Numbered from the stretch's first letter, positions 1-6,368 are shown. The stretch: 6,776 bases of DNA from Nitrospirota bacterium (GCA_023480765.1 JAMCWZ010000059.1:1-6776), one strand, 5' to 3'. The notes: generated by a model from the sequence alone, not told the origin. Translations and numbers: made by a program.

Positions 1-241
1 GAAGAAGAAAATCGATCTGGACCGGACGGAGCTGGAAAACGCGACCATCAACCGGCAAATGATTCAACGAAGTTACGACAAGGGGCTTGTCGACAGTGTG
101 ACCCGTATACAGGCGCAGGCCGAATATGTGACGGCATATGAAACACTCATTGCGGATCGTTTTCGTCTGAGGATGATTCTGGACGAACTGGAATGGCAAG
201 TCGGTGAATGGCCCCCGGACGTGAGAGTCACGTCAAAATAG
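1..241 (+). CDS. TolC-family outer-membrane efflux protein, C-terminal fragment
   Basis: This reading frame is open from base 2 to a TAG at 239-241 and has no start in the window, so it is the last 79 codons of a longer gene. The visible part is charged and helical, with SYDKGLVDSVTRIQAQAEY followed by an alanine/leucine-rich helix. It matches the pattern of the last coiled-coil repeat of TolC/OEP proteins, where a 'SY..GL.....+..AQ' segment begins the final helix pair before a short tail. Such proteins form trimeric outer-membrane exit ducts for tripartite efflux pumps or type I secretion. The tail is short (VGEWPPDVRVTSK). An internal ATG at base 59 is unlikely to be the start, because the same frame and helical character continue upstream of it. 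The family is inferred from this pattern alone; the substrate cannot be told. A terminator follows about 60 nt after the stop, so this gene probably ends its own transcription unit. Confidence 0.72.
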   Translation, partial: KKKIDLDRTELENATINRQMIQRSYDKGLVDSVTRIQAQAEYVTAYETLIADRFRLRMILDELEWQVGEWPPDVRVTSK

Positions 242-253
242 AAAATAAAGAAG

Positions 254-312
254 GCCTGACAAGGCTGACAAGAAATGAAAAAAAAGTCTGCAAAGTTAAT
301 GCCTGACAAGGC
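254..312 (+). repeat. Short direct repeats (GCCTGACAAGGC and TGACAAG)
   Basis: The 12-mer GCCTGACAAGGC occurs twice, at 254-265 and 301-312, and a further TGACAAG lies at 266-272, abutting the first copy. Each 12-mer can fold on itself as a 4-bp GCCT/AGGC stem with a GACA loop. Each copy contains GACAAG, the 5' arm of the terminator stem at 305-323. The repeats may be alternative terminator arms or a small binding motif; the sequence does not decide between these. Confidence 0.6.
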
Positions 313-330
313 GTTCTCTTGTCTTTTTTT
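305..330 (+). terminator. Rho-independent terminator after the TolC-like gene
   Basis: A perfect 6-bp inverted repeat, GACAAG (305-310) and CTTGTC (318-323), encloses a 7-nt loop and is followed immediately by seven T residues (324-330). This is the classic intrinsic terminator layout, though the stem is short and only half GC, so efficiency may be moderate. It lies 63 nt past the TolC-like stop and 127 nt before mdh, which suggests it separates the two transcription units. Two more GACAAG copies upstream (258-263 and 267-272) could pair with the same CTTGTC arm. Confidence 0.65.
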
Positions 331-405
331 CCCCGTTGCACTACCATTTCTGGCAATCGGCGAATAGAAAAAATCGTCAAGGATTTTAGGGGAGCAGAAA
401 GAACA

Positions 406-432
406 GGGCATCTGCGAAAAAAACAGATGTCT
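406..432 (+). promoter_or_regulatory. Leader hairpin upstream of mdh
   Basis: CATCTG (409-414) and CAGATG (424-429) are perfect complements around an A-rich 9-nt loop (415-423). The stem can extend outward to about 9 bp by G408-T430 (wobble), G407-C431 and G406-T432 (wobble). It sits 14 nt upstream of the AGGAGG element of mdh, so it could affect mRNA stability or translation, or be an operator dyad. There is no T-run after it, so it is not a terminator. Its function is unknown. Confidence 0.45.
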
Positions 433-445
433 GGAGCAACAGGAA

Positions 446-451
446 AGGAGG
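446..451 (+). promoter_or_regulatory. Ribosome binding site fixing the mdh TTG start
   Basis: AGGAGG, within the wider AAAGGAGGTG, is a near-perfect match to the anti-Shine-Dalgarno sequence. It lies 6 nt before TTG at 458-460. There is no in-frame ATG near the start of the Rossmann fold, so this site decides for the TTG start. Confidence 0.85.
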
Positions 452-457
452 TGTCCA

Positions 458-1420
458 TTGCGCCCAAGGAAAAGAAGAAAAGTCTCCATTGTCGGAGCCG
501 GAAACGTGGGCGCAACCACTGCCCAGAAGATCGTCGAAAACGGGCTGGCGGATGTTGTCATTCTGGATGTGCGGGAAGGCATGGCTCAGGGAAAAGCCCT
601 GGACATTCTTGAATCGGGCCCATTGCTGGGATTTGATACCCGTATTGTGGGGTCAGGGAACTACGAGACGATCGAAGGTTCGTCTGTCGTTGTTGTGACG
701 GCCGGATTCTCCCGGAAACCGGGGATGAGCCGGGAGGATCTGCTGCACAAGAACGGGGATATCATGATTGAAGTTGCGGAAAAAATTCGCAAGCATGCTC
801 CGGATTCCGTTGTGATCATGGTGACGAATCCCATGGATTTGATGGCCTATATCCTCTGGAAAGTCACAGGTTTTCCCCGGGAGAGGGTCATCGGTATGGG
901 AGGTGCCCTGGACTCTTCCCGGTTTGCCTATTTCGTTTCCGAGGTCACAAACACGTCCGTCTCGAATATCCAGACAATGGTGATGGGGGGACACGGTGAC
1001 GATATGGTTCCTCTCCTGGAGTTTTCAACGATTGCCGGAGTTTCCCTGAAAAAAGCTCTGGATCCGGATGTTCTTCAGAAGTTGGTGGCCCGGACCCGGG
1101 ATGGAGGAGGAGAGATCGTTCGTCTCATGAAAGACTCGTCCGCCTATTTCGCTCCGGCCGCGGCCATTTACTCAATGATTGAATCGATCCTTCACGATCG
1201 CCATCGGGTGATCCCGAGCTCCGTCTACCTGGAAGGGGAGTATGGTGTCAAGGGCGTTTTTTCCGGCGTTCCTGTCCAGATAGGAAACATCGGACTAGAA
1301 AAAATTGTTCTTCTCCCCCTGTCGGCGGAAGAGGAGGAGGCTTTTCACCGATCGACGGAGTCCATTCGTCAGGGGATCCGAACAATCGACCGGCTTTTTC
1401 CTGATCTGGGACGCTCCTGA
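458..1420 (+). CDS. mdh: Malate dehydrogenase (LDH-like class, NAD-dependent)
   Basis: This cytoplasmic TCA-cycle enzyme interconverts malate and oxaloacetate with NAD. The 320-residue protein has the usual length for the LDH-like MDH class. It shows the Rossmann motif GAGNVG at residues 13-18, with D37 at the end of the second strand favouring NAD over NADP. The substrate loop is SRKPGMSR (85-92). R86 sits at the place where lactate dehydrogenases carry Gln, which indicates oxaloacetate/malate specificity, and R92 is the second substrate arginine. Other signatures are TNP (123-125), the D152/R155 pair in DSSRFAYF, and catalytic H179 in GGHGDDMVP. The start is TTG with an excellent ribosome binding site 6 nt upstream. 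The gene follows a terminator and lies only 14 nt ahead of lptC, so it probably heads the same transcript. All key residues seem intact. If the organism fixes carbon by the reductive TCA cycle, the enzyme would run toward malate, but that is conjecture. Confidence 0.95.
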   Translation: MRPRKRRKVSIVGAGNVGATTAQKIVENGLADVVILDVREGMAQGKALDILESGPLLGFDTRIVGSGNYETIEGSSVVVVTAGFSRKPGMSREDLLHKNGDIMIEVAEKIRKHAPDSVVIMVTNPMDLMAYILWKVTGFPRERVIGMGGALDSSRFAYFVSEVTNTSVSNIQTMVMGGHGDDMVPLLEFSTIAGVSLKKALDPDVLQKLVARTRDGGGEIVRLMKDSSAYFAPAAAIYSMIESILHDRHRVIPSSVYLEGEYGVKGVFSGVPVQIGNIGLEKIVLLPLSAEEEEAFHRSTESIRQGIRTIDRLFPDLGRS

Positions 1421-1434
1421 GCGAACATGAAATT

Positions 1435-2085
1435 GTGGCCTCCCTTGCCAATGGACGGGGCTCCCTTCGGAGACCGTCCAGGTTTTTCGGGGGTTCCGTG
1501 AGGCGCGGAGAGAGACTTTTCCGAAGCCGCTTCTTTGTCCTTGGAATCTCTGCCGTTCCGATCGTTCTGACCCTGTTATACATGGGATTTATTGCCCACA
1601 GGCATCTCCAGCAAAGAGGAACAGTGCCGGTGGACAGTCATCCTCTTCCGGAGGCCGAAGTTCTGATCCGTCATTTTCATTACTCCCGGACGGTGGATGG
1701 CAAGACGAAGTGGTTTGTTGAAGCCGAGCGGGCCTCTCTGGGAAAGGACGAAACCCAGACCAGAATATGGGATCTCAAAGCCCGGATTCGCGTGCGACGG
1801 GATCTCAAACTTGTTGTGACGGGAGAAAAAGGTGTTATCGACCAGGTCCGCCACAGGTTCTATGTGGAAAAGGTGACACGACCTGTTGCGGCCCGTTTCT
1901 CCAATGGCCTGACAGTCATCTCCTCCCATCTCAATTATGTGGATCGCACAGACCAGATTCGCACGGATGGCCATGTGATCATTCTGGGGCCAAACATGAT
2001 TATCCAGGGAAAGGGACTGAAATCCGTCCCCCGGAACCAGATGTTTCGGATTGACCGGAAAGTGCATGCCGTCTTTGCTGGTTGA
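1435..2085 (+). CDS. lptC: LPS export protein LptC (inner-membrane anchored)
   Basis: LptC is a bitopic inner-membrane protein that takes LPS from the LptBFG transporter and passes it to periplasmic LptA. The 216-residue product has a basic N-terminus, one hydrophobic segment at about 33-53 (FVLGISAVPIVLTLLYMGF) and then a periplasmic beta-rich domain from about 72 to the end. That domain shows family-like features: WFVEAERASL, a 'G..GVID' turn, LNYVDRTDQIRTDGHVII and QGKGL. Sequence conservation in LptC is low, so the call also rests on its place directly before lptA and lptB. The start is uncertain. GTG 1435 has no clear ribosome binding site, while GTG 1498 (giving 195 residues) is preceded by GGGGG 4 nt upstream and still keeps the membrane segment. 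An ATG at 1428 is in another frame and soon stops. The usual upstream partners kdsC/kdsD are replaced here by mdh. Confidence 0.85.
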   Translation: MASLANGRGSLRRPSRFFGGSVRRGERLFRSRFFVLGISAVPIVLTLLYMGFIAHRHLQQRGTVPVDSHPLPEAEVLIRHFHYSRTVDGKTKWFVEAERASLGKDETQTRIWDLKARIRVRRDLKLVVTGEKGVIDQVRHRFYVEKVTRPVAARFSNGLTVISSHLNYVDRTDQIRTDGHVIILGPNMIIQGKGLKSVPRNQMFRIDRKVHAVFAG

Positions 2086-2695
2086 CGTGAGGAGAAAGAA
2101 GACATTTTTCGGGGGCCTGCTCCGGGGGAAACGACATGCTCTCCGGAGCCTGGAAGCGGTTGTCTTTTTTCTTGTCCTGCCGGGATCTTTCTTTCTTCTT
2201 GTCGGGAAGGCATGGGGGGAGCAGCCGGTTTCGACGGTGATCAATGCCGACAGAATGTTGGCAGAAAATATCCAGAACGAGATCCATTTTGTTGGACATG
2301 TGCATCTGGTCAAAAAAAATCTGGTTCTGAAGTCGGACAATTTGGACGTCTTCTTCGTTCCCCCCTCCCGGGGAGCGACGCTGATGGACAATATGCATGC
2401 CCGTCAAAAATCTCAAAAAATTCAGACGATGATTGCGATCGGCCATGTGTACATCAAAAAGGGAAACCGCATCGCTTATGCCGGAAAAGCGGTCTATATT
2501 GCCCAGGGACATTATTTTGTCCTGACCCGCCTGCCGGTGGTCATCCAGAATGGGGACCGGATATCGGGAGAAAAAATCACGTTTTTTACCCGGATCGACA
2601 AGAGCCTTGTTCAGGGGCACAGTCTCATGCTGCTTCATCCGGCCAAAAAAAAGGGAGCTCCGGCAAAGTCGACTGACTCCAAAGGAAAGGGCTGA
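2066..2695 (+). CDS. lptA: LPS transport periplasmic protein LptA (OstA-like)
   Basis: LptA forms the periplasmic bridge that carries LPS from LptC to the outer-membrane LptD/LptE complex. With the ATG at 2066 the protein has 209 residues. A long basic n-region is followed by a hydrophobic core at about 31-47 and a probable signal peptidase I site after AWG (49-51). The OstA/LptA fold begins at about residue 58: INADRM, then [21 protein letters not shown] second '[20 protein letters not shown]' unit is at 124-143, and [10 protein letters not shown] is at 165-174. The C-terminus is a lysine-rich tail encoded across an A8 run. Possible starts are TTG 2051, ATG 2066 and GTG 2087. I prefer ATG 2066, which has GGAAAG just upstream and overlaps lptC by 20 nt; GTG 2087 would start right after the lptC stop. 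The lptC/lptA overlap suggests translational coupling. Confidence 0.87.
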   Translation: MPSLLVDVRRKKTFFGGLLRGKRHALRSLEAVVFFLVLPGSFFLLVGKAWGEQPVSTVINADRMLAENIQNEIHFVGHVHLVKKNLVLKSDNLDVFFVPPSRGATLMDNMHARQKSQKIQTMIAIGHVYIKKGNRIAYAGKAVYIAQGHYFVLTRLPVVIQNGDRISGEKITFFTRIDKSLVQGHSLMLLHPAKKKGAPAKSTDSKGKG

Positions 2696-2699
2696 CCGC

Positions 2700-3446
2700 A
2701 TGTCCATCGAAGTCCAGGACCTTCGTAAAAACTATCGGAAAAGATGGGTCGTGGACGGGGTCAGCATCAGCGTGAACCAGGGAGAGGTCGTTGGTCTGCT
2801 TGGTCCGAACGGAGCCGGGAAAACAACAACTTTTTATATGATTGTTGGTCTTGTCCGGCCTGATGGCGGACAGATTCTGATGGATGACCAGGACATCTCG
2901 CGTTATCCGATGCATGTCCGGGCAAGGACCGGAATCAGTTACCTTCCCCAGGAATCCTCCATTTTTCGGAAGTTGACCGTGGAGGAGAATATTCTGGCAG
3001 TCCTTGAATATATGGACCTCTCCAGCGAAGAGCGTCAGGAACGACTCGAAAAACTGCTGGAAGAGCTGAATATCGCACACCTTGCAAAGAACAAGGCCTA
3101 CACTCTCTCCGGAGGTGAACGGCGACGTGTTGAGGTCTCCCGGGCGCTCGCAACGAAACCGCGTTACATTCTGCTGGATGAGCCTTTTGCCGGAGTCGAC
3201 CCGATTGCGGTGATTGAAATTCAGAAAATTATTGCCCAGCTCCGGCAAAGCAATATCGGCGTTCTCATCACGGACCATAATGTGCGGGAAACGCTTGAAA
3301 TCACGGATCGGGCCTATGTGATCAACCAGGGCAAGATTCTGGAAGAAGGGACCCCCCGTAAAATTGCCTCCAGTCCAAAGGCACGGGCCTTCTACCTCGG
3401 AGAAAAGTTTACCCTCAATGCAAATGTCCTGGAGGAAGAAATTTGA
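2700..3446 (+). CDS. lptB: LPS export ABC transporter ATP-binding protein LptB
   Basis: LptB is the cytoplasmic ATPase that, with LptF and LptG, extracts LPS from the inner membrane and pushes it along the Lpt bridge. The 248-residue protein carries every ABC ATPase motif in order: Walker [10 protein letters not shown] (35-43), Q-loop Gln in YLPQESS (Q84), signature LSGGE (136-140), Walker B ILLDEPF (157-163, catalytic E161), the D-loop at GVDP (165-168) and H-loop TDHN (H193). The [15 protein letters not shown] and LGEKF segments are typical of LptB rather than of amino-acid transport ATPases. The frame is open far upstream, but ATG 2700 is chosen because an AAAGGAAAGG element (2681-2690) precedes it and family proteins begin at this point. 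It lies 4 nt after the lptA stop, and its own stop overlaps the rpoN start. lptF and lptG are not in the window; they are commonly encoded elsewhere. Confidence 0.97.
   Translation: MSIEVQDLRKNYRKRWVVDGVSISVNQGEVVGLLGPNGAGKTTTFYMIVGLVRPDGGQILMDDQDISRYPMHVRARTGISYLPQESSIFRKLTVEENILAVLEYMDLSSEERQERLEKLLEELNIAHLAKNKAYTLSGGERRRVEVSRALATKPRYILLDEPFAGVDPIAVIEIQKIIAQLRQSNIGVLITDHNVRETLEITDRAYVINQGKILEEGTPRKIASSPKARAFYLGEKFTLNANVLEEEI
3431..3435 (+). promoter_or_regulatory. Ribosome binding site fixing the rpoN TTG start
   Basis: GGAGG lies inside the last codons of lptB and 7 nt before TTG 3443-3445. The TTG overlaps the lptB stop in the 4-nt string TTGA. This ideal spacing, together with the sigma-54 N-terminus beginning at once after it, supports the TTG start and coupled translation with lptB. 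Confidence 0.8.
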
Positions 3447-4903
3447 TTCGCCAACGTCTGGAGATAAAGCTCGGCCAGAAGATGGTGATGACTCCCCAGC
3501 TCCAGCAGGCCATTCATCTTTTGATGCTTGCGAAGCTGGACCTGAGAGAGGAAATCCTGCAGGAAACCCAGACCAATCCACTTCTCGAACTGGAAGAAGA
3601 AGGCGATTGGGAGGATTCGGTTCCCGAAAGCTCGATCGATCACCTTCCAGCCGACAGCGAGAACCGCGAGACCGTTCCGGAAGAAGAGACGAATCCTGAC
3701 CCGTTGATGAGCTGGGACTACTCCCTTCATGAAGACATGGACGACTCCGGGCTTTACCAGGAGGAACGCTCCATCCGGGAAGACCCGGAAAGCGATTTTT
3801 CCTATGAGAAGGTTCTGGCTGCTCCGACGACTCTGGAAGACCATCTCATCTGGCAGATTTCGTTTCGGGAGATGTCTCCGGTGGAGAAAGAGCTGGCACA
3901 TTTTCTGATCGGAAACATCAATGAGGATGGTTATCTCGCTGTTTCGGAAGAGGAAATCCCCGAATCCCTGAGGACAGACCCCGAGATGTTTCCCCGTGTT
4001 CTCTCCTGGATCCAGGAGTGCGACCCTCCGGGCGTGGGGGCTCGAAACCTGAGGGAGTGTCTGATGATCCAGGCTCGTATGCTGCATCTTGAAAAGACGG
4101 TTGTCTGGTCTGTTCTGGAAAGCCATCTCGATGAGTTCATGGAAATGAAATACAAGGGAATTGCCAGGGCGCTTTCTGTTTCCGTGGAGGATATTCAGGA
4201 AGCGGGAAAAATCATTCGAAAGCTGGAGCCCAAACCGGGGCGACCCTATTTTCGGGATATGGCGATGCCCATCTCTCCCGATGTCCGGTTTTATGATGCC
4301 GGACATGGAGAAATTCGTGTGGGTCTGAATGAAGAGGGGGTACCGAGGTTAAGAATTCAATCGGCTTATAAGTCTCTTCTCAAAACGATGGAAAAAAAGG
4401 ATAAGACACGGGAGTATATTGAAGAAAAGCTGCGATCGGCGATGTGGTTTATGAAGTCAATTGAGCAGCGAAAGAAAACGATTTTACGGGTTGCGGAAGC
4501 AATTTTGCGCCACCAGGAGGATTTTTTTCGTCGGGGGCCGCTTGGCCTCAAGCCACTTGTGCTGAAAACGATTGCGCAGGATCTCGGGTTGCATGAGTCG
4601 ACGATTTCCCGGGTTACGAACCAGAAATATGCCGAAACCCCTTTCGGCATTGTGGAACTCAAGTTCTTTTTTTCCGGAGGGTTGCCGTCTCAGTCCGGGT
4701 CGGAACATTCGTCTGTCAGTGTAAGGGAAAAAATTCGCGACATGGTTCATGGAGAGTCCAAGAGTGCGCCACTGACGGATCAGGAAATCATGAACCGTCT
4801 GGGGAAGGAAGGGATCGTCATTGCCAGGAGGACTGTCGCCAAGTACCGGATGGAACTCGATATTCCCCCGGTCAACAAGCGCAAGCAGGAACGCGCGGTA
4901 TGA
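3443..4903 (+). CDS. rpoN: RNA polymerase sigma-54 factor RpoN
   Basis: Sigma-54 directs core RNA polymerase to -24/-12 promoters and needs AAA+ activators to open DNA. The protein has 486 residues, a normal length. Region I (about 1-50) is the glutamine/leucine-rich activator-interacting part, with [18 protein letters not shown] and [10 protein letters not shown]. Region II (about 51-118) is a highly acidic, variable linker. Region III contains the core-binding domain, with typical INEDGYL (159-165) and [15 protein letters not shown] (193-207). The helix-turn-helix is near 372-395 ([20 protein letters not shown]), followed by [12 protein letters not shown]. The RpoN box ARRTVAKYR is at 461-469 and reads the -24 element. 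Nothing appears truncated. The start is TTG, overlapping the lptB stop by 4 nt. The lptB-rpoN-hpf order is widely conserved in Gram-negative bacteria. No convincing sigma-54 promoter was found in the window, so there is no sign of autoregulation. Confidence 0.98.
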   Translation: MIRQRLEIKLGQKMVMTPQLQQAIHLLMLAKLDLREEILQETQTNPLLELEEEGDWEDSVPESSIDHLPADSENRETVPEEETNPDPLMSWDYSLHEDMDDSGLYQEERSIREDPESDFSYEKVLAAPTTLEDHLIWQISFREMSPVEKELAHFLIGNINEDGYLAVSEEEIPESLRTDPEMFPRVLSWIQECDPPGVGARNLRECLMIQARMLHLEKTVVWSVLESHLDEFMEMKYKGIARALSVSVEDIQEAGKIIRKLEPKPGRPYFRDMAMPISPDVRFYDAGHGEIRVGLNEEGVPRLRIQSAYKSLLKTMEKKDKTREYIEEKLRSAMWFMKSIEQRKKTILRVAEAILRHQEDFFRRGPLGLKPLVLKTIAQDLGLHESTISRVTNQKYAETPFGIVELKFFFSGGLPSQSGSEHSSVSVREKIRDMVHGESKSAPLTDQEIMNRLGKEGIVIARRTVAKYRMELDIPPVNKRKQERAV

Positions 4904-4946
4904 CCGGACAACCGTATCATCAAAAAGACAGGAAGGAGTCAGAAAC

Positions 4947-5477
4947 ATGCAAATTACCCTGACAGGACGACACATGGAGATTACCGAAGCCATTCGGGCA
5001 AAAGTTCAGGAAAAAATGGAGCTGCTGGACAGGGTGGCCCCGGAAAACTGCCGTGCCGATGTGATTCTGGGGGTTGAGAAATTTCGACAGAAAGTTGAAG
5101 TGACACTGCATGCCAACGGACGTCTGATTCATGCCGAATCGGTGACGAACGACCTTTATGCGTCCCTGGATCTGGCGGTCGATAAGCTGGAGAGGCAGCT
5201 GGTGCGGTTTAAGGAAAAGATTCGTCACGGGCACGCGACGAATGGCCAATCCGGGAAACCCACCATGGAGAGTGTTTCGGCAGACAACGGGAAGCCATTA
5301 CCATCACTGGTCAAGACAAAACGTTTTCCGGTCAAACCCATGTCACTTGATGATGCCATTCTGCAGATGGAGCTTCTCGACAAGGATTTTTTCCTTTACA
5401 CCGATGTGGCTTCCGAATCCCTGAGGGTCCTTTATCGACGAAGGGATGGAAGTCTGGGACAGATTCAGCCCGAGTAA
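4947..5477 (+). CDS. hpf: Ribosome hibernation promoting factor, long form
   Basis: HPF binds the decoding region of the 30S subunit in stationary or stressed cells and promotes inactive 100S dimers. The 176-residue protein has two parts. The N-terminal S30AE/YfiA domain spans about 1-95, beginning MQITLTGRHMEITEAIR and containing YASLDLAVDKLERQL. A low-conservation linker follows, and then a C-terminal domain from about 120 with VKTKRFPVKPMSLDDAILQM and the end YRRRDGSLGQIQPE. The C-terminal domain marks the long form, which dimerises ribosomes by itself without a separate RMF. The frame is open upstream into rpoN, but ATG 4947 is chosen because GGAAGGAG (4931-4938) lies 8 nt before it and the family N-terminus begins there. 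The gap from rpoN is 43 nt, the largest after mdh, with no terminator visible. HPF after rpoN is the usual arrangement. Confidence 0.96.
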   Translation: MQITLTGRHMEITEAIRAKVQEKMELLDRVAPENCRADVILGVEKFRQKVEVTLHANGRLIHAESVTNDLYASLDLAVDKLERQLVRFKEKIRHGHATNGQSGKPTMESVSADNGKPLPSLVKTKRFPVKPMSLDDAILQMELLDKDFFLYTDVASESLRVLYRRRDGSLGQIQPE

Positions 5478-5486
5478 TGAGGAAGC

Positions 5487-5494
5487 GGGGGGGG
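5487..5494 (+). repeat. G8 homopolymer in the rapZ ribosome-binding region
   Basis: Eight consecutive G residues lie between hpf and rapZ, ending 7 nt before the GTG start of rapZ. The run occupies the position expected for the Shine-Dalgarno element, and no better AGGAGG-like site is nearby. Runs this long are prone to slippage, which would change the spacing to the start codon. Confidence 0.6.
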
Positions 5495-5501
5495 ATCTGA
5501 C

Positions 5502-6368
5502 GTGGCCAGAACCCGGATACTCTTTGTCAGCGGGCTTTCGGGCGCCGGGAAAAGCCATGCGATCCGGGCTCTGGAAGATTTGGGATATTTTTGTGTCGAC
5601 AACCTTCCTCCGCCCCTCCTGCCGACGTTTTCCGACCTTGTTACGCATCATGTGCCGGAAATGTCTCATGTTGCGATCGGGGTGGATATTCGGGAACGGG
5701 AGTTTCTTGACCTGTTCCTTCGTTTTTTTGACGAGTTCCGTTTGGAACATGCCAATGTGGAGCTTGTCTTTCTGGATGCCGATGACAACGAGCTCGTCCG
5801 GCGTTTTTCGGAGACCCGACGACCTCATCCTCTTCTGAGAGGAGAGGGGACTCCGGTGATCGAAGCCATCCGGGAAGAGAGGGAAAAGCTCGCCAAGCTC
5901 CGAGAACGGGCGGACCGGATCGTCGCGACGACCGACCTGAAGGTTTCAGAGCTCAAGTCGATCCTCAAGAAGTATTATGGCAAGGGGGAAAAAGAGGAGC
6001 AGTTCAAGCTGTTTCTGATGTCTTTCGGTTTCAAGTATGGGCTCCCCATTGACTGCGACCTGGTTCTGGATGTCCGGTTTCTGCCAAACCCCAACTATGT
6101 TCCGGATCTGAAACCGCTCACCGGTCTGGACAAACCGGTGCGGGACATGGTGTTCTCCCAGGGAGGAGAGGGATTTGTCCGGCAGACCGAGGAATACCTT
6201 TCCTATCTTTTGCCGCAGTATGTTGAGGAAGGAAGAAGTTTTCTGACCCTTGGGATCGGATGCACGGGAGGACGGCATCGTTCTGTAGCCATCACGGAAA
6301 TCCTGAAAAACAAATTTGTCTCCCGGGGATACGAAATACGGGTCATCCACCGGGACATTGAAAAATAA
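5502..6368 (+). CDS. rapZ: RapZ/YvcJ-family nucleotide-binding protein
   Basis: RapZ-family proteins bind nucleotides through an N-terminal P-loop domain. In Escherichia coli RapZ senses glucosamine-6-phosphate and hands the sRNA GlmZ to RNase E; in other phyla the role is less clear. The product has 288 residues, close to the family norm. Walker A is GLSGAGKS (11-18). It is followed by CVDNLPPPLLP (31-41), VDIRE (61-65), and the LDADD and RFSETRRPHPL segments (91-111). The C-terminal domain contains DVRFLPNPNYVPDLKPLTG (190-208) and the signature GCTGGRHRS (253-261). It ends at HRDIEK, without the extra basic residues that E. coli RapZ carries at its end and uses for RNA binding, so sRNA handling may differ. 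The start is GTG after a G-rich element. It lies 24 nt after hpf, and no ptsN or hprK lies between them. Confidence 0.95.
   Translation: MARTRILFVSGLSGAGKSHAIRALEDLGYFCVDNLPPPLLPTFSDLVTHHVPEMSHVAIGVDIREREFLDLFLRFFDEFRLEHANVELVFLDADDNELVRRFSETRRPHPLLRGEGTPVIEAIREEREKLAKLRERADRIVATTDLKVSELKSILKKYYGKGEKEEQFKLFLMSFGFKYGLPIDCDLVLDVRFLPNPNYVPDLKPLTGLDKPVRDMVFSQGGEGFVRQTEEYLSYLLPQYVEEGRSFLTLGIGCTGGRHRSVAITEILKNKFVSRGYEIRVIHRDIEK

Larger units (their letters stand above)
331..457 (+). other. Intergenic leader region upstream of mdh
   Basis: This stretch follows the terminator T-run and should hold the promoter for mdh and the downstream cluster, unless transcription reads through. I looked for sigma-70-type -35/-10 pairs and found no convincing match at 16-18 nt spacing; the region around TTGCAC (336-341) lacks a good -10. 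The part nearest mdh carries a perfect inverted repeat (CATCTG 409-414, CAGATG 424-429) and the mdh ribosome binding site. No open reading frame here looks genuine. Confidence 0.5.

Noticed and set aside
351..367. TGGCA upstream of mdh considered as a sigma-54 -24 element.
   Set aside because: There is no GC dinucleotide at the -12 position (the sequence there is AT), so the spacing-dependent pair is missing.
1428..1502. Short ATG-started frame of 24 codons between mdh and lptC.
   Set aside because: There is no good ribosome binding site, it lies almost entirely inside lptC in another frame, and it shows no recognisable features.
1576..2391. Minus-strand open frame of about 271 codons spanning lptC and lptA.
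   Set aside because: It crosses two real genes, has no motif or supporting ribosome binding site, and its composition is that of a shadow frame.
2645..2652. A8 slippage-type run near the 3' end of lptA, with the lptB frame open from here into lptB, which could give an LptA-LptB fusion after losing one A.
   Set aside because: LptA works in the periplasm after signal-peptide export and LptB in the cytoplasm, so a fusion makes little sense. lptB has its own ATG and ribosome binding site, and the A-run is explained by lysine codons.
3894..3908. TGGCAC followed at the right distance by CTGA, resembling a sigma-54 -24/-12 promoter inside rpoN.
   Set aside because: The -12 element has GA where the near-invariant GC is required, and the site is deep in coding sequence.
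3392..4306. Long open frame (about 304 codons) on the minus strand opposite rpoN; a similar one lies opposite lptB at 2625-3581.
   Set aside because: The plus strand clearly encodes RpoN and LptB with all family motifs. The antisense frames give cysteine/histidine/phenylalanine-rich sequences with no recognisable motif and are shadows of codon bias.
4821..4946. Upstream in-frame extension of hpf into the rpoN 3' end (ATG 4821).
   Set aside because: The strong GGAAGGAG at 4931-4938 and the family-typical MQITLTGRH N-terminus support ATG 4947.
6119..6140. 7-bp perfect inverted repeat CACCGGT/ACCGGTG within rapZ.
   Set aside because: It encodes a family-typical LTGLDKPV stretch, has no T-run after it and sits mid-gene, so chance plus codon choice is the simpler explanation.
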